DNA of 64,000 nt from Mimachlamys varia. Its lineage: Eukaryota > Mollusca > Bivalvia > Pectinida > Pectinidae. The notes under the pieces are model-generated. The model searched no databases, was not told where the DNA came from, and was given only the letters and a program-made list of their open reading frames with translations. Position numbers and translations under genes: made by a program. The stretch is taken from NCBI GenBank assembly GCA_947623455.1, contig OX392545.1, forward strand, positions 26,797,001-26,861,000. Direction: 5' to 3'. Positions 1-10,714 of the stretch are shown here, piece by piece. Numbering within the stretch: position 1 is the first letter of the stretch; the number at the start of each line of letters is the position of its first letter.

Positions 1-236
1 CTTTCATAGTTGTGGTCTGTAAGAACATTTATCTTTTTCTTCCTATTCCGCTTTGGTTTATTGGAAGACGCGAAGCGCCCGCGTTTATCTCGCTCGAACG
101 CCATCTTGTTTTACTTTCGATTTCCACAAAGAACGATAACTCTAACGGGAATCCCCCTAAATCCGAGGGGATTCCCCTAAATCCGAACAGAAACGGAGAT
201 ACCCGATCAGTTACGATTTCATTACCCATGAAATAC
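1..236. other. Unique sequence left of the array
   Basis: This stretch matches no other part of the window. From 237 onward the sequence is nearly identical to positions 45490 and onward, so 236/237 is the left edge of the repeat array, or a rearrangement or assembly junction. It contains one imperfect 20-bp tandem duplication (147-166 and 167-186, core CCCTAAATCCGA). A reading frame crosses it at 12-245 but shows no recognisable protein features. Confidence 0.6.
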
Positions 237-1545
237 CTTAAGTAGATCTTTGATATTTACTGATGATAATTGATAATGAAACTTACAGATTCAGAATGAG
301 AGGATAGGCCTATTTCTTCAGAATGAGATAAGTATTAACAATAAAAAATCGCATAAAACGCCGACAAAGAGATACTTTCCGATATTTTTTACTATCCGGA
401 AAGAACCGATGAAGGCCGAGTGTATGACGTATTCTTGTGACGCATTTCCAGGCTACTTCTGGACGAAAAACAATTGAAAGCAATTTGTACCAATGGAAAA
501 CAATTCTGTTCACGCACACATGTGTTACCATGAAAGGGCTTCACTCCTGCACTTCGGCTCCCGAGAGCTACGCTGTTAATATAACAGGCCCAACGACTTT
601 TCAATACAGAAGGGTTTACAAGGGCCAACAAAATGTCGACATAAACAAACGCCACATAAACACACCAAACAAACGTGAAGGTAAAATACAATGTTAGTTT
701 GAATATTAAACGTGGCCATGGCTTATTATGTCGTATTAAATATACCAGCAGCCTTCTGATAGCGATAAGACATTAAGGCATGTAAAGTAATTATAGTTTT
801 TTTTTAGATTGACTAAAGGTCGAAACAATCTTATAACAAGTGTTATACTAATGTAGCTATTGGTTCCTGATACACTTTTCATTAATGCTAGTTTTTCTTT
901 CAATAAAAAGCAATTGGTAATTTATGAATGACTATCCCGAAGATGGACAATCTTGTCCCGGTGCATCTCTGAATCTGGAATTCAGGTTTAATTGAATGTC
1001 TGTTGTTATCGATTCTAATTAGCGTGCCATGTTATCCTATACATTTCTCATCCTCTGCTTTAAAAACAGAAAACGAAGTTTGAAAGCAGTAGGGGAACAC
1101 AATTGTTCTGCTTTCACAGAGTGGTCTGCCTTTTAATCTTATATTTAGACATGGCATTGGACCCAGCAAAGGCAAAATGACATTCTGGGATAATATTGTG
1201 CAACAACGTAAAGTTTATCAAATTGAAATATTCTTCAAGTTATTGTTCGAATTCTTTGTAGAATAAATAGGGAATCGGAATAGATAACTGACTGCGGTAC
1301 ATTATTTCGTTTAAAATGGTTGACGTAGATAGCACGGGGTTCTGCGGATAACAATGATGTAACTTCAGGTAGTCGGAACCCAACCCATTCGCTACTGTAG
1401 CCAGGAGAAATGTACGATCGTCTTACGAATAGTCAGTTTAAAATGCTCAAAATCTTTAAATACTTATTTTTTAACATTTTATTATCATCAAAAGGTAAAA
1501 GATTTTCAAGGGGCAATATTTGGAACAGATATGTATATATATACA
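237..1545 (+). repeat. Inverted-repeat arm L0 (+), inner half only
   Basis: The inner part (arm1) of the long spacer repeat L. It is repeated in the same orientation at about 21470-22762, 45490-46745 and 56053-57225, and in reverse complement at about 7285-8720 and 32380-33830. Here the outer part (arm2) is missing because the array starts at 237. Together with L1 it brackets gene copy 1 as a roughly 1.3-kb inverted repeat with about 5.7 kb between the arms. Short open frames in it recur in every copy but have no recognisable domain. Confidence 0.85.
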
Positions 1546-1682
1546 TTAAATTTCATCAAAGAGTAATATTTTTGACAGATATACAGTTCTTTGCATACAT
1601 AGAATTTACAGCAGAAGATATCTACATTGGGAATTGATAATGTTATGGAACACTTTAGTGTTTATTTTTTTGTAATATTTTA

Positions 1683-1890
1683 GGGGACGCGGTGGCCGAC
1701 AGGTTAAGGTGTCCCGACATTCTACCACTAGCCCGCCACCTCTGGGTTGTGAGTTCGAAATCCACGTGGGCCAGTTGCAAGGTACTGACCGTAGGTCGGT
1801 GATTTTCGCCAGGTACTCCGGTCCTCCACCTCCAATACCTAGCACGTCCTTAAATGACCCTGGCTGTTAATAGGACATAAATAAAAAAAC
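1683..1890 (+). mobile_element. tRNA-derived SINE (Ser/Leu-like head), A-type 5' flank
   Basis: The first ~85 nt resemble a class II (Ser/Leu-type) tRNA. There is a box A-like segment (GTGGCCGACAGGTTAAGG) and a box B-like segment (GAGTTCGAAATCC) with a long variable arm between. A body containing GTACTCCGGTCCTCCACC and an A-rich tail (ataaataaaaaaac) follow. The same insertion lies at 22912-23125, 46897-47104 and 57378-57590, so it predates the duplications. No clear target-site duplication is visible. It is a retroelement rather than a tRNA gene: there is no clean cloverleaf and a SINE-like body is attached. Confidence 0.75.
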
Positions 1891-2523
1891 AAAAACAAAA
1901 AATAACACACCAAACGTTTGTTACATCGTCATATATTACATTAAGTAGTACCTTGGTACTTATGAACTATGCAAACCGATATTTTGACGAAATTTGATTA
2001 ATGAACAGTAATAAGGAAATCCTTCGTCGTACAAACAAACACAAAACAGGAATAAGACAAATGTTTACAAACATCTCTGAGCATTATAACGTTACAAGCG
2101 CGCGCAGACTCGTGGTTGTAAATAAATATAAATTTTATCTGAAGTGTGGCCTGTCAAATAATAGATATCTGAAATATACCAACACAATTTCTCGTGGGTT
2201 ATTTTAATAATTATTGCATGTAAACCATAACCTAAATGCAACAAACCTATAGGAATGTATTTGAACTTGCTATGTCATAGCGTGGTCGCCGCGTTCAATT
2301 TGTTTACATAGTCTACTAGTGTTCACACCAGGGGGCGCTGTTATTTAGAGGTACTTAAATATCAAGTACGGATTATGTTGACTAGTTAAATGTATTTTTG
2401 ATTATACAATGTAGTTGAATTTAAAAACATGAATAGGTTGACTAAATTCTCCCTTTAATATAAACCAAATAAATCTAATAATATAATGAAGATAAGAGAA
2501 AAGTTCGAGAATAAACTAAATAA
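1891..2523. other. A-type 5' flank of copy 1, no gene
   Basis: Noncoding and shared with copies 3, 5 and 6. The only feature picked out is the CTCF-like motif at 2326-2340, listed separately. Copies 5 and 6 carry an extra 76 bp at the equivalent of position 2346. Confidence 0.6.
2326..2340 (+). promoter_or_regulatory. CTCF-like motif upstream of copy 1
   Basis: CACCAGGGGGCGCTG matches the canonical bilaterian CTCF core. It lies ~255 bp upstream of the TATA box. The identical 15-mer occurs at the same place in front of copies 3, 5 and 6, always in the same orientation as the gene, and is absent from the B-type promoters. Binding is inferred from the motif alone. Confidence 0.55.
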
Positions 2524-2691
2524 AGGCGATTGGAAATTACTCCTACGTGTATATCTTCCGGTATAGGCCTCAAGTGTGTGCGTCCGGTACAGTGTATATA
2601 AGGCCTCGTCTAGTTTGACATTTAATTCAGACATATATCACGTCGACATCAATCCATCTAACAGAGCCCCGTTATTTAGTGTCCGTCAGTC
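2524..2691 (+). promoter_or_regulatory. Core promoter and 5' UTR of copy 1
   Basis: A TATA box (TATATAAG, 2595-2602) is followed 34 bp later by an initiator-like TTCAGA with predicted start A at about 2629, giving a ~62-nt 5' UTR. An ETS-like CTTCCGG lies at 2555-2561. The block AGGCGATTGGAAA (2524-2536) is also present in the B promoters (AGGCGACTGGAAA), so it is a candidate proximal element shared by both gene types. Confidence 0.65.
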
Positions 2692-4091
2692 ATGTTCCGT
2701 ACACTGATCCGAAGATTGCCAAGATCTGCAACAGCATTGACAAAGGGAAACCTCAACAAATGGTATTTACGAGTCAAAATAATTAATTTTGGAATAAATA
2801 GCAATGTCTCTAACAATTTACAGATGCTAGTTATCTATAGTCGATTATTTCGGATGTCATTTTCATCAAATAGAAAAGGTTCTACTTTTCAAAAGATAAT
2901 AATGCAATAGAAGTCTAACTACGCCATTTATTTTTCCAGCTCTACGAGTAAATGTCAAATTTCGTATAAAATCCGCCAAATGGAGACGAAGGACTTGTCG
3001 GCCGTCAACAACATTCTGGAGAGTGAGAAATGGGTGATGGAGAAAGCGTACACACAATGTGCCTTTCAAACAGATCCCACAGGATTCTTTGTGGCGGAAA
3101 AAGATGACGGTGAAATAATAGGTAAGTAAACGTTGTACTACTTTTCGCCGATTTTGAAAGTGAACATTATTGGAATTTGTGCTGTTTTGTTTTACTTTTG
3201 GCATTGCCTTCGGGCGTTTTGTTGTATCTTCCCCCCAAATATTTTAAGCGTTTGATGTTATTTGATATACAACACAAATAAACATATGATCAAAAAAACT
3301 TTTTAGTGTTTGTAAAATGCCCCTGTTAATAAAATGGTTTTGGTCCGAGCATTAAACTTTATTTCAATGTTTTAGGTTCACATGGATATCTCTCTCACAC
3401 CAAAGACGTAGCTACCATGGGGCTATGGATGGTAAAGAAAGAATACAGAAATTCTAATGTTGGATTAAAATTGTACGGAAAAATCCACCAGGCGATAGGA
3501 GATAAGAATTTAGGGACTTTCGTTTGGCCGTATTATCAGGAGAAGATCAAGGAAGATCATGGCATAAAGCCAAACAAAGCTTACATGACATGGTACAATT
3601 ACGGACACATAGACCCTAGGACATGTAAGAACAAGGGTGTTGAGGATTTTAATGTACTTCCTATAGGGCAGGTCAGTCTCTCGGACCTGCTTGCGTACGA
3701 TACAGAGATACACAAAGTGGCCAGAGAGAAATACATGAAGAATTGGATAAACAATGATAAGTCGAAGACTTTCGTGGCATTACGTGGCGGCAAGGTTTGT
3801 GGATACGGGGTACTTCGGTCACAGGATTCTTACAACCAGATTGCTCCATTGTATGCAGATGACAAAAGTGTAGGAAAAGGCTTGTTTCGCCATTTGGCAA
3901 GTGAAGTTCCTGCAGGGGAAAAGGTAGGATTTTCTAGTCCGTTTGAAAACTCCTCTGCTACAGAGTTTGCGGCTGTGAATAGAATGATGAAACCAGGGAT
4001 ACCGTTGGTCATGGTCTACAAGAATGACCCTGTTGACGTAGATACAGACAAAGTGTTCGCAGTGTCGTCTAACTCATTCGGAACATGTTAA
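2692..4091 (+). CDS. GNAT-family acetyltransferase-like protein, copy 1 (type A)
   Basis: Three exons: 2692-2762, 2940-3121 and 3376-4091, with introns of 177 nt (GTATTT...CAG) and 254 nt (GTAAGT...TAG), both in frame across the joins; 322 aa. Residues 1-24 are Arg-rich and free of acidic residues (MFRTLIRRLPRSATALTKGN), like a mitochondrial presequence. Residues ~28-170 look like a GNAT fold; the acetyl-CoA loop position reads R109-N-S-N-V-G114, with Asn where the first Gly of RxxGxG is expected. Residues ~185-305 (AYD at 191-193, GYGVLR 227-232, IAPLYAD 240-246) resemble the C-terminal YitH/HolE-type domain (DUF1248/Acetyltransf_18). Expected reaction is acyl transfer from an acyl-CoA; substrate unknown. 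The start is the first Met after the TATA-driven leader. Copy-specific changes include A251G (SVGKGLF) and V148I (HGIKP). Family call is from memory of motifs. Confidence 0.8.
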
Positions 4092-4255
4092 GGGACAGAT
4101 GAAGCAAATATTGTTTTGTTAATACCTGTTTTGAAGCAACTGAACTATTTCACCGAAAATATTATTTTCACAATGAATTAATGATTAATGTGATAGTGAA
4201 GTTTTATACAATAATTTATTTCGGGCATTATTATACCTATTTCATTTTTACACTG

Positions 4256-4325
4256 TTTATTTATTTATTTATGGTTGTTTATTGTTACCACGGCAGTGAA
4301 AATATATGTATGTCTTTTTAATAAA
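4256..4325 (+). promoter_or_regulatory. AU-rich element and poly(A) signal, copy 1 3' UTR
   Basis: TTTATTTATTTATTTAT at 4256-4272 holds three overlapping ATTTA pentamers and the nonamer TTATTTATT, the class II AU-rich element of labile mRNAs. An AATAAA signal follows at 4320-4325, so the 3' UTR is about 250 nt. The arrangement is the same in all six copies. Confidence 0.6.
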
Positions 4326-4420
4326 TACATGAAAAATATGATGATATATTTGAGTGTTTTTATGCATTGTATCTGTAAACAGCCTCAACACACAAAACAG
4401 CTACAATTGCGTTGTATTAA

Positions 4421-4668
4421 AATAAATAAGAGAATACCGAAGCGTTAACAAAATCATTCTCCAAACTCAAAATCGATTAAACCAGAGGCAAAATATGAAC
4501 AAAGGAAAGATTTACATGGAGACTATTTTAAAAGTACAAGAAAATACGACCAGGTGTTCCGAAAGAGTAAGCGTATTCTGCTTCATCATCGACACCCGCC
4601 ATGTAAATCTTTGTCAAATCCATGTTAACATCAAGTTCTCAAAATGTTAACCGAGTATTATTGTCAAT
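4421..4668 (+). repeat. Dispersed ~250-bp repeat R (copy R1)
   Basis: It begins AATAAATAAGAGAATACCGA, includes GTGTTCCGAAAGAGTAAGCG and ACACCCGCCATGTAAATC, and ends near TATTGTCAAT. Full or partial copies occur in both orientations throughout the window. It resembles a common bivalve interspersed repeat; I do not assign a family. Confidence 0.7.
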
Positions 4669-5469
4669 AATTTAGCTTTAATAAAGATATAATTAGTGAA
4701 CCCTAATATACATTTTTCTTATATTACCAAATTTCAGGATTTCTTCTCTAAATTCCAGTGAAACGAAAAACTACGGTATTTTATTGATATTTTTCTTAGT
4801 AATTATGTAGATATTTGGAGGTTTATATCACTACATCGGACATCAACATGATAATTCTACCATCTTTACATGTACCATTGCATTATACAATACATTGAAA
4901 TGTCCATAGCAGAAAATAATTCAAAATAAAACTGAACATTCTCGTTCATCTCCTAGCTTGACTCACGTGTTTTGATACGCGGCGCATATGTGTACTGAAA
5001 AACCAGCATCTAAAAATAGCGCAATTTCTAATAAACTGATGACGTGAAATATTTACAGTCATTCACCGAACAACGACTAAGATATAATACAACAATATAA
5101 TGACTGTATAGTGTGTTATATTCGCGGAGGTTAGTTTTGATGAGAAGCGAATAAATACCTTTATCAACTGGTAATTTACATTTTTTTTGTGAAGTCTTTA
5201 CAACAAATTACACAGTAGCTGTCCATGCTTATGTTGTGTTGCCAATTTATTAATACTTTGACATCATTAAGATACAGAATGTACAAATACTACTCCCTGG
5301 AAATTATATAAACAAGTCTTTTTGATAATTTCATAATAATCACGTTTGAATTTGATTGATTGTACAAAAAAAACGCAAGAAGTTTCATAAGACTGTTTCA
5401 CATATTTATTAGTCTTCCTAATATAATGTGTAATATAATATAATATAATGTTAATATGTTTTTTCTTAT
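4669..5469. other. Downstream noncoding region shared by A and B types
   Basis: No gene seen. Positions ~4940-5160 are markedly better conserved between A and B types than the surrounding sequence. They contain CACGTG (4964-4969), a MEF2-like CTAAAAATAG (5010-5019) and a CRE-like TGACGTGA (5040-5047). After ~5280 the A and B types are unrelated. Confidence 0.5.
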
Positions 5470-5580
5470 ACGTTTCAATGGTCTCCATGTAAATCTTTCT
5501 TTTTATATATATGTTGCCCCTAGTGTATTCGATTTTGATTTTTGATTATGGTTTTGTTGACGCTTTCCTATCTTTTCTCA
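5470..5580 (-). repeat. Repeat R, partial, reverse (R3)
   Basis: Reverse-complement fragment of the dispersed repeat (TGGTCTCCATGTAAATC through the GTTGACGC block). The equivalent insertion lies at 26703-26816 next to copy 3. Confidence 0.55.
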
Positions 5581-5673
5581 TTGTTAGAGACATTTTTTTC
5601 CAAAAGACATTGAGCGCATGTAGCTTTATGATAGAAATGTCCTCTGACTACTTGAGAGTCGACACAATCTAAT

Positions 5674-5922
5674 AATAAATAAGAGAATACCGAAGCGTTA
5701 ACAAAAATCATAATCCAAACTCAAAATCGATTAAACCAGGGGAAAGATATGAACAAAGGAAGGATTTACATGGAGACTCTTGTAAAAGTATTAGAGAATA
5801 AGACCAGGTGTTCCGGAAGAGTAAGCGACTACTGCTTCATCGACGACACCCGCCCTGTAAATCTTTGTCACATCCATGTAAACATCAAGTTCTCAAAATG
5901 AGAACCTAGTATCATTGTCAAT
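5674..5922 (+). repeat. Repeat R, full copy (R2)
   Basis: Second full-length forward copy of the dispersed repeat in the type A 3' flank, from AATAAATAAG to ATTGTCAAT. Its counterpart in unit 3 is 26909-27157. Confidence 0.65.
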
Positions 5923-7284
5923 CACAAGTAAACACACTAATGAGTATTCTCAAAATAATCCATCTTCATATCACTTAAAGATACAGAATATTTCTCAATG
6001 AGACACACTTACCCATAGTTCTAATAAAATGTTTCACTGTAAGTAGTCTAATATTCTAGTCATTGAAACTAAACAAAAACAATTGGTATTTAAAGGGATT
6101 GTACCTATTTTTACCTGAGTTTACGTTAGTATGCCCGCAGTTGGCAACGAACATTGTCTATGACACGCGTTAGCACTCCATAGTGACCATAGTGAATATG
6201 ATCGTTGCCAACTGTTGGCAAACTTCCGTATATGCAGTCAAGATGAGGTACAATCTTTATATTTATATCATGAATAATTATAATATATTATACAAAGATG
6301 CTGTTGCTACGATGGTAACTACAATAGCAGATGTTGCTAAGACAATATATTATCTACATATAATATGCATCATAGCTTGTGAAATTTAAAAAAAAAACAT
6401 ACGCGATGGAAAAAACAATATTTTCCTTCTTTTCATCACATATGAGTTGTTATTGAAGTATATCATTAGCATTTCGAACATACTTATTTAGGAAGTCGCC
6501 ATTTTTTTCATCACCGTCAAAGAATTTCAACGAAATGTGAATCAATGGAATAAGGATGTTTGTCCAATTATTGTATACTAAGACGTAATGGATCCCAAAT
6601 ATGATCCAAGCTTACTTAATTTTTAAAGAACCAAACAACGACTGTCATTTGTTGATATCGTTCGGAAGCGTGAACGACGCCTGGTTTGAAACAGAAATCA
6701 ATCCGCTGAGCCTTTTTACTGTTAATATTTAATATTTATATATGTATGACCCATCCGTAAACGGACAAGGATAACCCTGTCCAAGTTCAACAAATGGTAT
6801 TACGAAATTTTGATATATTTTGTGAAAATATAAGATTGAGGTAAATAGCAGGATAACATTGACACATCTTCAAAGAATAGTATTTTTCATTACCAAGGCT
6901 TTTGGAACGCCAGCATGAATGGTCAAATGTAATTTTATTGTAATATTTGATATTTATAGTATACACTGACATTCACTCAATAAACTTTGTTCCATAGGAT
7001 ATCATTATCACTTCATAACTGTACTCAAACACGTACCAAAGGAGGGGTGCCAATTTGGTCCTTTCTGTGGCCTATCAGTGATGAGGCTAATATTTTGCAG
7101 GATGATAATTTAAGGTCAGTTGCATGTTTGTTTTTGAAGTTCTCACGGACTAAAAAATATAGTAAAACTTCTCTTTCGTGTAGTTTCTGTTAAATAAGCA
7201 GCAGACTTAAAGATTTAAGTTGAACAAAAATAATTTTAAAAACTCATAAAGTATTTATTCTTTGAATATTTTTTATTTGATTAA
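5923..7284. other. A-type 3' flank, no gene recognised
   Basis: Noncoding, repeated downstream of copy 3 at 27158-27620 and 31478-32379, where the DNA transposon interrupts it. It contains a 13-bp perfect inverted repeat (CAGTTGGCAACGA at 6138-6150, its complement at 6202-6214) with a 51-nt spacer. A frame at 6987-7193 is kept in both copies but has no recognisable domain. Confidence 0.5.
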
Positions 7285-10200
7285 ATATATATACATATCT
7301 GTTCCAAATATTACCATTTGAGAATATTTTACCTATTGATGATAATAAAATGTTAAAAACATAATTCCTTTTGAGCATTTTAAACTGACTATTCATAAGA
7401 CGATCGTATATTTCCCGTCTACAGTAGCGAACGGGTTGGGTTCCGACTACCTTAAGTTGCGTCATTGTTCTCTGCAGAACCCCGTGCTATCTAGATGATA
7501 AACAAAATAATGTACCACAGTCAGTTATATATACCAATTCCCTATTTCTTCTACAGAGCATTCGAAAAAATAACTTGAAGAATATCAACTTTATGCTGTT
7601 CCACAATATTACCTCAGAATGTCATATTGTCTATTGCTGGGTCCACAATGACATGTGGAAATACCAGGTTAAAAGGCAGATCGCTCTGTGAAAGCAGAAC
7701 AATTTTGTTCACCTACTGCTTTCAAACTTCGTTTTCTGTTTTTTTTAAACCAGAGGATATGAAATGTTTAAGATCACAATGGCAAGTTAATTAGAATCGA
7801 TAACAACAGACATTCAATTAAACCTGAATCTCTGATTCAGAGAGAGGCACCGGGACTTCGGGATAGTCATTCATGAATTACCAATTGCTATTAATTGAAA
7901 TAAAACCAGCGTGAATGAAAAACGAGTCAGGAACCAATAGCTACATAAGTATAACACTTGTTATAAAATTGTGTCGACCTTTAGTCAATAAAAAAACTAT
8001 AATAACTTTACATGCCTTAATGTCTTATCGCTATCAGAAGGCTGCTGGTATATTTAGTAAGACATAATAAGCCATGGCCAAGTTTAATATTCAAACTAAC
8101 ATTGTATTTTACCTTCACGTTTGTTTGATGTGTTTATGTTGCGTTTGTTTATGTCAACATTTTGTTGGCCCTTGTAAACGCTTTTGTATTGAAAGGTCGT
8201 TGGGCCTGTTATATTAACAGCGTAGCTCTCGGGAGCCGAAGTGTAGGAGTGAAGCCCTGCATGGTAACACATGTGTGCGTGAACAGTGTTGTTTCCCATT
8301 GGTACAAATTGCCTTCAATTGTATTTCGTCCAGAAGTAGCCTGGAAATGCGTCACAAAAATACGTCATACACTCGGCCTTCATCGGTTCTTTCCGGATGG
8401 TAAAAAACACCAGAAAGGTGTTGGTGTTTTAGGAGATTTTTCATTGTTAATACTTATCTCATTCTGAAAAAAGGCCTATCCTCTCATTCTGAATCTGTAA
8501 GTTACTTTTCCGGAACACCTGGTCTTATTCTCTTGTACTTTTCCAAGGGTCTCCAAGTTAATCTTTTTGTTCATGAAGTTTGTTCATATTTTGCCACTGA
8601 TTTAATCGATTTTGAGTTTGGATTAAGATTTTGTTAACGCTTCAGTATTCTCTCATTGATTTTCATTATCAATAATCATCAGTAAATATCAAAGATCAAC
8701 TGAAGTAACGATCATTTAAGACTTTGTCTTTTTCTTACTACCAATAGTATTAAAAATATACTAGTAAATATTTGGGATATAAATTTGCCTGACATTACAT
8801 CCGTTGTAGTTAAGTCGCAGTAGGCGTAAAGCGTAAACACAAGTATCTAAATCTGTTATAAGTGCCTGAACACTTCAGACGTTGAAAGAAATTGAGATTT
8901 GTATCTTAGTTGTCGCTATGACACGTTATCATAATATAAGGAAGACTTAAAATATACCAGTTAAATGAAAGCTTCTTGCGGATTCGTTACATCATTCGAT
9001 TCTAAATGTAAACATCTGTAAATAATCAAGAATTCCCGGTGAATTCCTCTGAATATTATTCTTTACTATCAAATTTCTACCATACCCGTTATTAGATTTG
9101 ATGTAATAGTATAGCTAGGAGGAAAAAAAAGTAAAATTCCCGTAGTGATGTAATGACAGGACTGTATGAATACTGACTGGATCCAAGTGCCTCTATTACA
9201 ATCAACAAAACAGCGGTATATTATCAATGGAAACAAAAACATTTGTATATATTACTTAATTTGTGAATGAAAGTAATATTATATCATTTTTTAGAAAACT
9301 GAAGACCAGACATCAAAGCATATCTTTCCTCTGTAAGAGTAACAATGAAATATAAATGAATATAAATATATTTAGGGAAATAAACAGTTGATGTCATCAA
9401 CGACATGTTTACAGTAAAGTGGATATTACAGAACAGCTTCCCCCAATTTTACCCACATATTTCCAGGAAAAAAACACTACATTTCTATAAAAACTCGATT
9501 TGACAAATTTTCTCTGAATATTTATATTCATTAATACAATAATGTAATATATTGCAAAAACATGCATTTCACTTCAAACTAAATCTATGAATAATTACAA
9601 TTGAATATAAAACCAGAATTGTAAAGCTATATTAGTATAAGTGTTTATTACATTTTTACCAATTAAATATCAGAACATATCAGCTTGATAAACCCTATAT
9701 CATCACTACTTATATCACCAATATTGATGATATAAGAAATCTTATATGTTCACTAATGGTGATATAAGTTTCGGTCTGATAACATGGCGCAGTATTGTGT
9801 AATATTTTTGCGTTATTCTAGAAACAAATCACATAAAGTAAGGACATTTAAAACATTTATAGTATTTTGGAAATTAATAGATATCTAATGAATTTTATTA
9901 CTATGTTTTTGTATTTTTAATATATTTTGAACAAAAAATAGAAATTCATGCTTTGGCATATTAATATTCTATAACCCTTAGACACTCCGTCCTCCCGATC
10001 AGTTTGAACCGCAAATTTGATCAATAAAATCAGACTTTTGGGAATTTCGAAAATGTAATAAAAAGAAAATTCAATGGTTTCCCAATAAATATCAAACATA
10101 TTTCAGTCGTACGGCAGATTTTAGATATATTTTCACTCGTGCTACTTTTTATCTTGAATAGAAGCACCCCCGCCTCAAAAATGTTTCGTCTATCGAAATA

Positions 10201-10590
10201 TTTGATTTTTTCACCTTGTACACTACCATATACCACATAACTGAAAGAACGTTTTTGGTCTCTAATTATGAGAACTTTCTTTTCCAAGAGAGGTGGATGA
10301 CGATACACATATATGATTGTGAGCTATCTTAGAGCATACTTTGTACACAATAAAAGCTAGGATGAAATATACCGAGGAAGATAAGTTCGGATAATTTAAT
10401 ATATCTTTGTTGATTTCGCAGGAAAGATTTTCGAACAGATTGTTGGCATTCCAATGGGAACTAGCTGTGTTCCACTTTTGGCTGACTTTTTTTGTTTTCA
10501 TACGGGGCTAAAATTGTCGAGGGGCTTACGGGTAACAAAAAAACTTGCCAAATCTTGTAATATCATTTTCAGGTATATCGACGATAGGAT
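7285..10590 (-). repeat. Inverted-repeat arm L1 (-)
   Basis: Reverse complement of arm L. It contains arm1 (7285-8720, matching 237-1545) and then a single-unit arm2 (8720-10590, matching the 18-21.4 kb region). It separates A copy 1 from B copy 2. A partial repeat R (8504-8658) is inserted in this arm and in L3 but is absent from the (+) arms. The outer end is a Penelope-like RT fragment. Short frames (8162-8467, 9917-10099, 10030-10308) are repeat sequence, not genes. Confidence 0.85.
8504..8658 (-). repeat. Repeat R, partial, inserted in arm L1
   Basis: Reverse fragment of the dispersed repeat. The empty site is seen in the (+) arms, where the flanking sequence runs uninterrupted (reverse complement of positions ~270-300). 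The same insertion occupies 33607-33762. Confidence 0.65.
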
Positions 10591-10600
10591 GGGGAATCAG
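10405..10600 (+). pseudogene. Penelope-like reverse transcriptase fragment
   Basis: Translating forward gives IFEQIVGIPMGTSCVPLLAD, then ~25 unremarkable residues, then LAKSCNIIFRYIDDR. The GIPMG(T) motif and the YIDD catalytic box in this spacing are typical of Penelope-like element RTs. Only ~60 residues remain, with no fingers or GIY-YIG part, so this is a dead fragment. It forms the outer end of arm L1. A second RT fragment on the opposite strand faces it 115 bp away. Confidence 0.7.
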
Positions 10601-10714
10601 GGATGTTACTATCAAGAAAGGGAAAGTTACCGATAGCAAAATCGAAATAGTCACGTTGATCATACAGCTTGTTACTCGTGTTAAAAGTTGCACGTGTTAG
10701 TCATAGTTTAAGTA

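Noticed and set aside
310..697. Conserved overlapping frames in arm1 on both strands
   Set aside because: Present in both orientations of the arms with frame differences; no recognisable domain and no codon-level conservation apparent by eye.
2866..3204. 112-aa reverse-strand frame opposite exon 2 (also at 24098)
   Set aside because: Antisense shadow of exon 2 and introns; the forward frame has correct splice sites and domain content.
3510..4012. Several reverse-strand frames opposite exon 3, repeated in all copies
   Set aside because: Shadows of the coding exon; no start context or domain of their own.
5418..5450. Short AT-rich tandem pattern (ATAAT-type)
   Set aside because: Simple low-complexity sequence in an AT-rich region.
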